Shown here: positions 11,330 through 12,010 of the stretch, piece by piece
Numbering within the stretch: position 1 is the stretch's first letter
How the letters are laid out: every line of letters starts with the position of its first letter
Origin: JBQCDV01 sp051960855
GTDB taxonomy: Bacteria > Actinomycetota > Actinomycetes > JAJZTN01
Direction of reading: 5' to 3'
Assembly (NCBI GenBank): GCA_051960855.1
Contig: JBQCDV010000055.1
Span: 1 to 12,010, forward strand
Length of the DNA stretch: 12,010 nt
Program-made: the position numbers and the translations under genes
Notes under the pieces: generated by a model
The model's database searches: none
The model's input: only the letters and a program-made list of their open reading frames with translations
What the model was told of the DNA's origin: nothing

Positions 11330-12010
11330 ATGAGCGACCCGTTCGTCCACCTGCACGTCGCATCCGGCTACTCGTTGCGTCACGGCGCCTCTCATCCGCG
11401 GGCGCTCGTCGAGCGAGCTGCCGACCACGGGATGGAGGCGCTGGCCCTCACCGACCGCGACGGCCTGTATGGCGCTGTCCGTTTCGCGTTGGCCTGTGGC
11501 AGCGTGGGCCTCCGCCCGATCCTGGGTGTCGACCTCGCCGTGGCGCCGCTGGAGCTTGAACTCACCTCATCGCCGCATCGCAGCCGGCGACAGGATGGGC
11601 AGGACCGGCAGAGCCGGCAATCAGCAACGCCGGCGCGAGGCGGCCGCAGCGTGGACCCCCGCCATGCCCGGGTCACCGTCCTCGCCAGCGGAGCCGGAGG
11701 GTGGGCGGCGCTGTGCCGCCTGGTCTCCGCGACGCACCTGCGGGGGGAGCGCGGGGCGCCGGTGACGACGGTTGACCTGGTCGCCGACCATGCGGCGCGC
11801 GCCGTCTCCGAGGGCGGTCGTCTCGTCGTGCTGCTCGGTCCGCTGTCCAGCATGGGAGCCAGCATCGCCCGGCACCGGCGCGACCTCGCCGAGCGAGAGG
11901 TGGGGGGGTGGGGGCGGAGCCCCCCGCACTCGCCCTACCAGGTGTGGGTGCTGGGAGACGACAGGTGCGGCCGCGGCCCGCGGGGGGGCGGCGGGGGGGG
12001 GGGGCGCCCC
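11330..12010 (+). CDS. dnaE2: Error-prone DNA polymerase III alpha subunit DnaE2, N-terminal part
   Basis: Translesion polymerase responsible for damage-induced mutagenesis in actinobacteria, normally over 1000 residues; only 227 codons lie in the window. ATG 11330 follows AAGGGAGGG by 4 bp. The PHP domain is clear: FVHLHVASGYSLRHGASHPRALVERAADHGMEALALTDRDGLYGAVRFALACGSVGLRPILGVDLAV (5-71). It carries the HLH pair and LTDRDGLYG, in the form typical of DnaE2 and unlike the HLHTEYS form of DnaE1. A variable Gln/Arg-rich linker (75-107) precedes RVTVLASGAGGWAALCRLVSATHLRGERGAPV. The SOS box upstream supports DnaE2. From about codon 190 (base 11897) the translation becomes Gly/Arg/Pro-rich with long G runs and no longer resembles DnaE2. 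That part is probably sequence error at a contig end or an inserted GC palindrome. Confidence 0.88.
   Translation, partial: MSDPFVHLHVASGYSLRHGASHPRALVERAADHGMEALALTDRDGLYGAVRFALACGSVGLRPILGVDLAVAPLELELTSSPHRSRRQDGQDRQSRQSATPARGGRSVDPRHARVTVLASGAGGWAALCRLVSATHLRGERGAPVTTVDLVADHAARAVSEGGRLVVLLGPLSSMGASIARHRRDLAEREVGGWGRSPPHSPYQVWVLGDDRCGRGPRGGGGGGGRP
11910..11924 (+). repeat. GC palindrome GGGGGCGGAGCCCCC inside dnaE2
   Basis: A perfect 6-bp stem (GGGGGC/GCCCCC) with a GGA loop, directly after a run of seven Gs. Such palindromes are common between genes in high-GC actinobacteria but are unexpected inside a polymerase gene. It marks the place where the dnaE2 translation loses family resemblance. 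Confidence 0.7.

Noticed and set aside
11229..11333. Small gene ending in an ATGA overlap with dnaE2
   Set aside because: The frame after the stop at 11229 has no ATG, GTG or TTG start and no ribosome site.

Overview
The window is very GC-rich. It has GTG starts, tight stop/start overlaps, candidate leaderless promoters and an actinobacterial-type SOS box. Two of its small proteins (DUF6504 and SAV_6107-type HEPN) are, to my knowledge, families of actinomycetes. I read it as chromosomal DNA of an actinomycete (Actinomycetota) that makes carotenoids; the genus cannot be fixed from this sequence. The right edge runs into G homopolymers and looks like a poor-quality contig end.

Left part, minus strand (1-2556): a compact carotenoid-tailoring operon reading cruF-like hydratase, cruG-like GT2 glycosyltransferase, crtI/crtD-type desaturase (cut by the window edge). 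The stop and start overlap between the first two genes and 12 bp separate the last two. A 37-bp gap then divides this operon from a divergent plus-strand pair: a metal-dependent amidohydrolase and a zinc-free MDR-type NADPH:quinone oxidoreductase (2594-4429).

Middle (4430-8857): an SDR oxidoreductase on the minus strand whose stop codon lies in a five-copy 15-bp tandem repeat. Divergent from it is an XRE/MmyB-type regulator, followed on the same strand by a sugar-porter MFS transporter and an FUSC (aromatic-acid-exporter-like) membrane protein. The regulator probably controls the SDR gene and perhaps the transporters.

Right-centre, minus strand (8870-10128): a YbaK/EbsC-type aminoacyl-tRNA deacylase gene overlaps a crtA-like (spheroidene monooxygenase family) gene by ATGA. 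This junction lies within a three-copy 18-bp tandem repeat. The crtA-like gene returns to carotenoid end-group chemistry about 6 kb from the cruF-cruG-desaturase operon.

Right (10167-12010): an SOS-type locus. A perfect LexA box lies beside a promoter and is followed by a leader with two strong perfect hairpins. Then come a DUF6504 protein, a SAV_6107-type HEPN protein and the 5' part of dnaE2 (error-prone DNA polymerase III alpha, PHP domain). This matches the actinobacterial damage-inducible mutagenesis module, although no imuA'/imuB is present inside the window. No RNA genes, insertion sequences, CRISPR arrays or gene-free stretches longer than 300 bp were seen.
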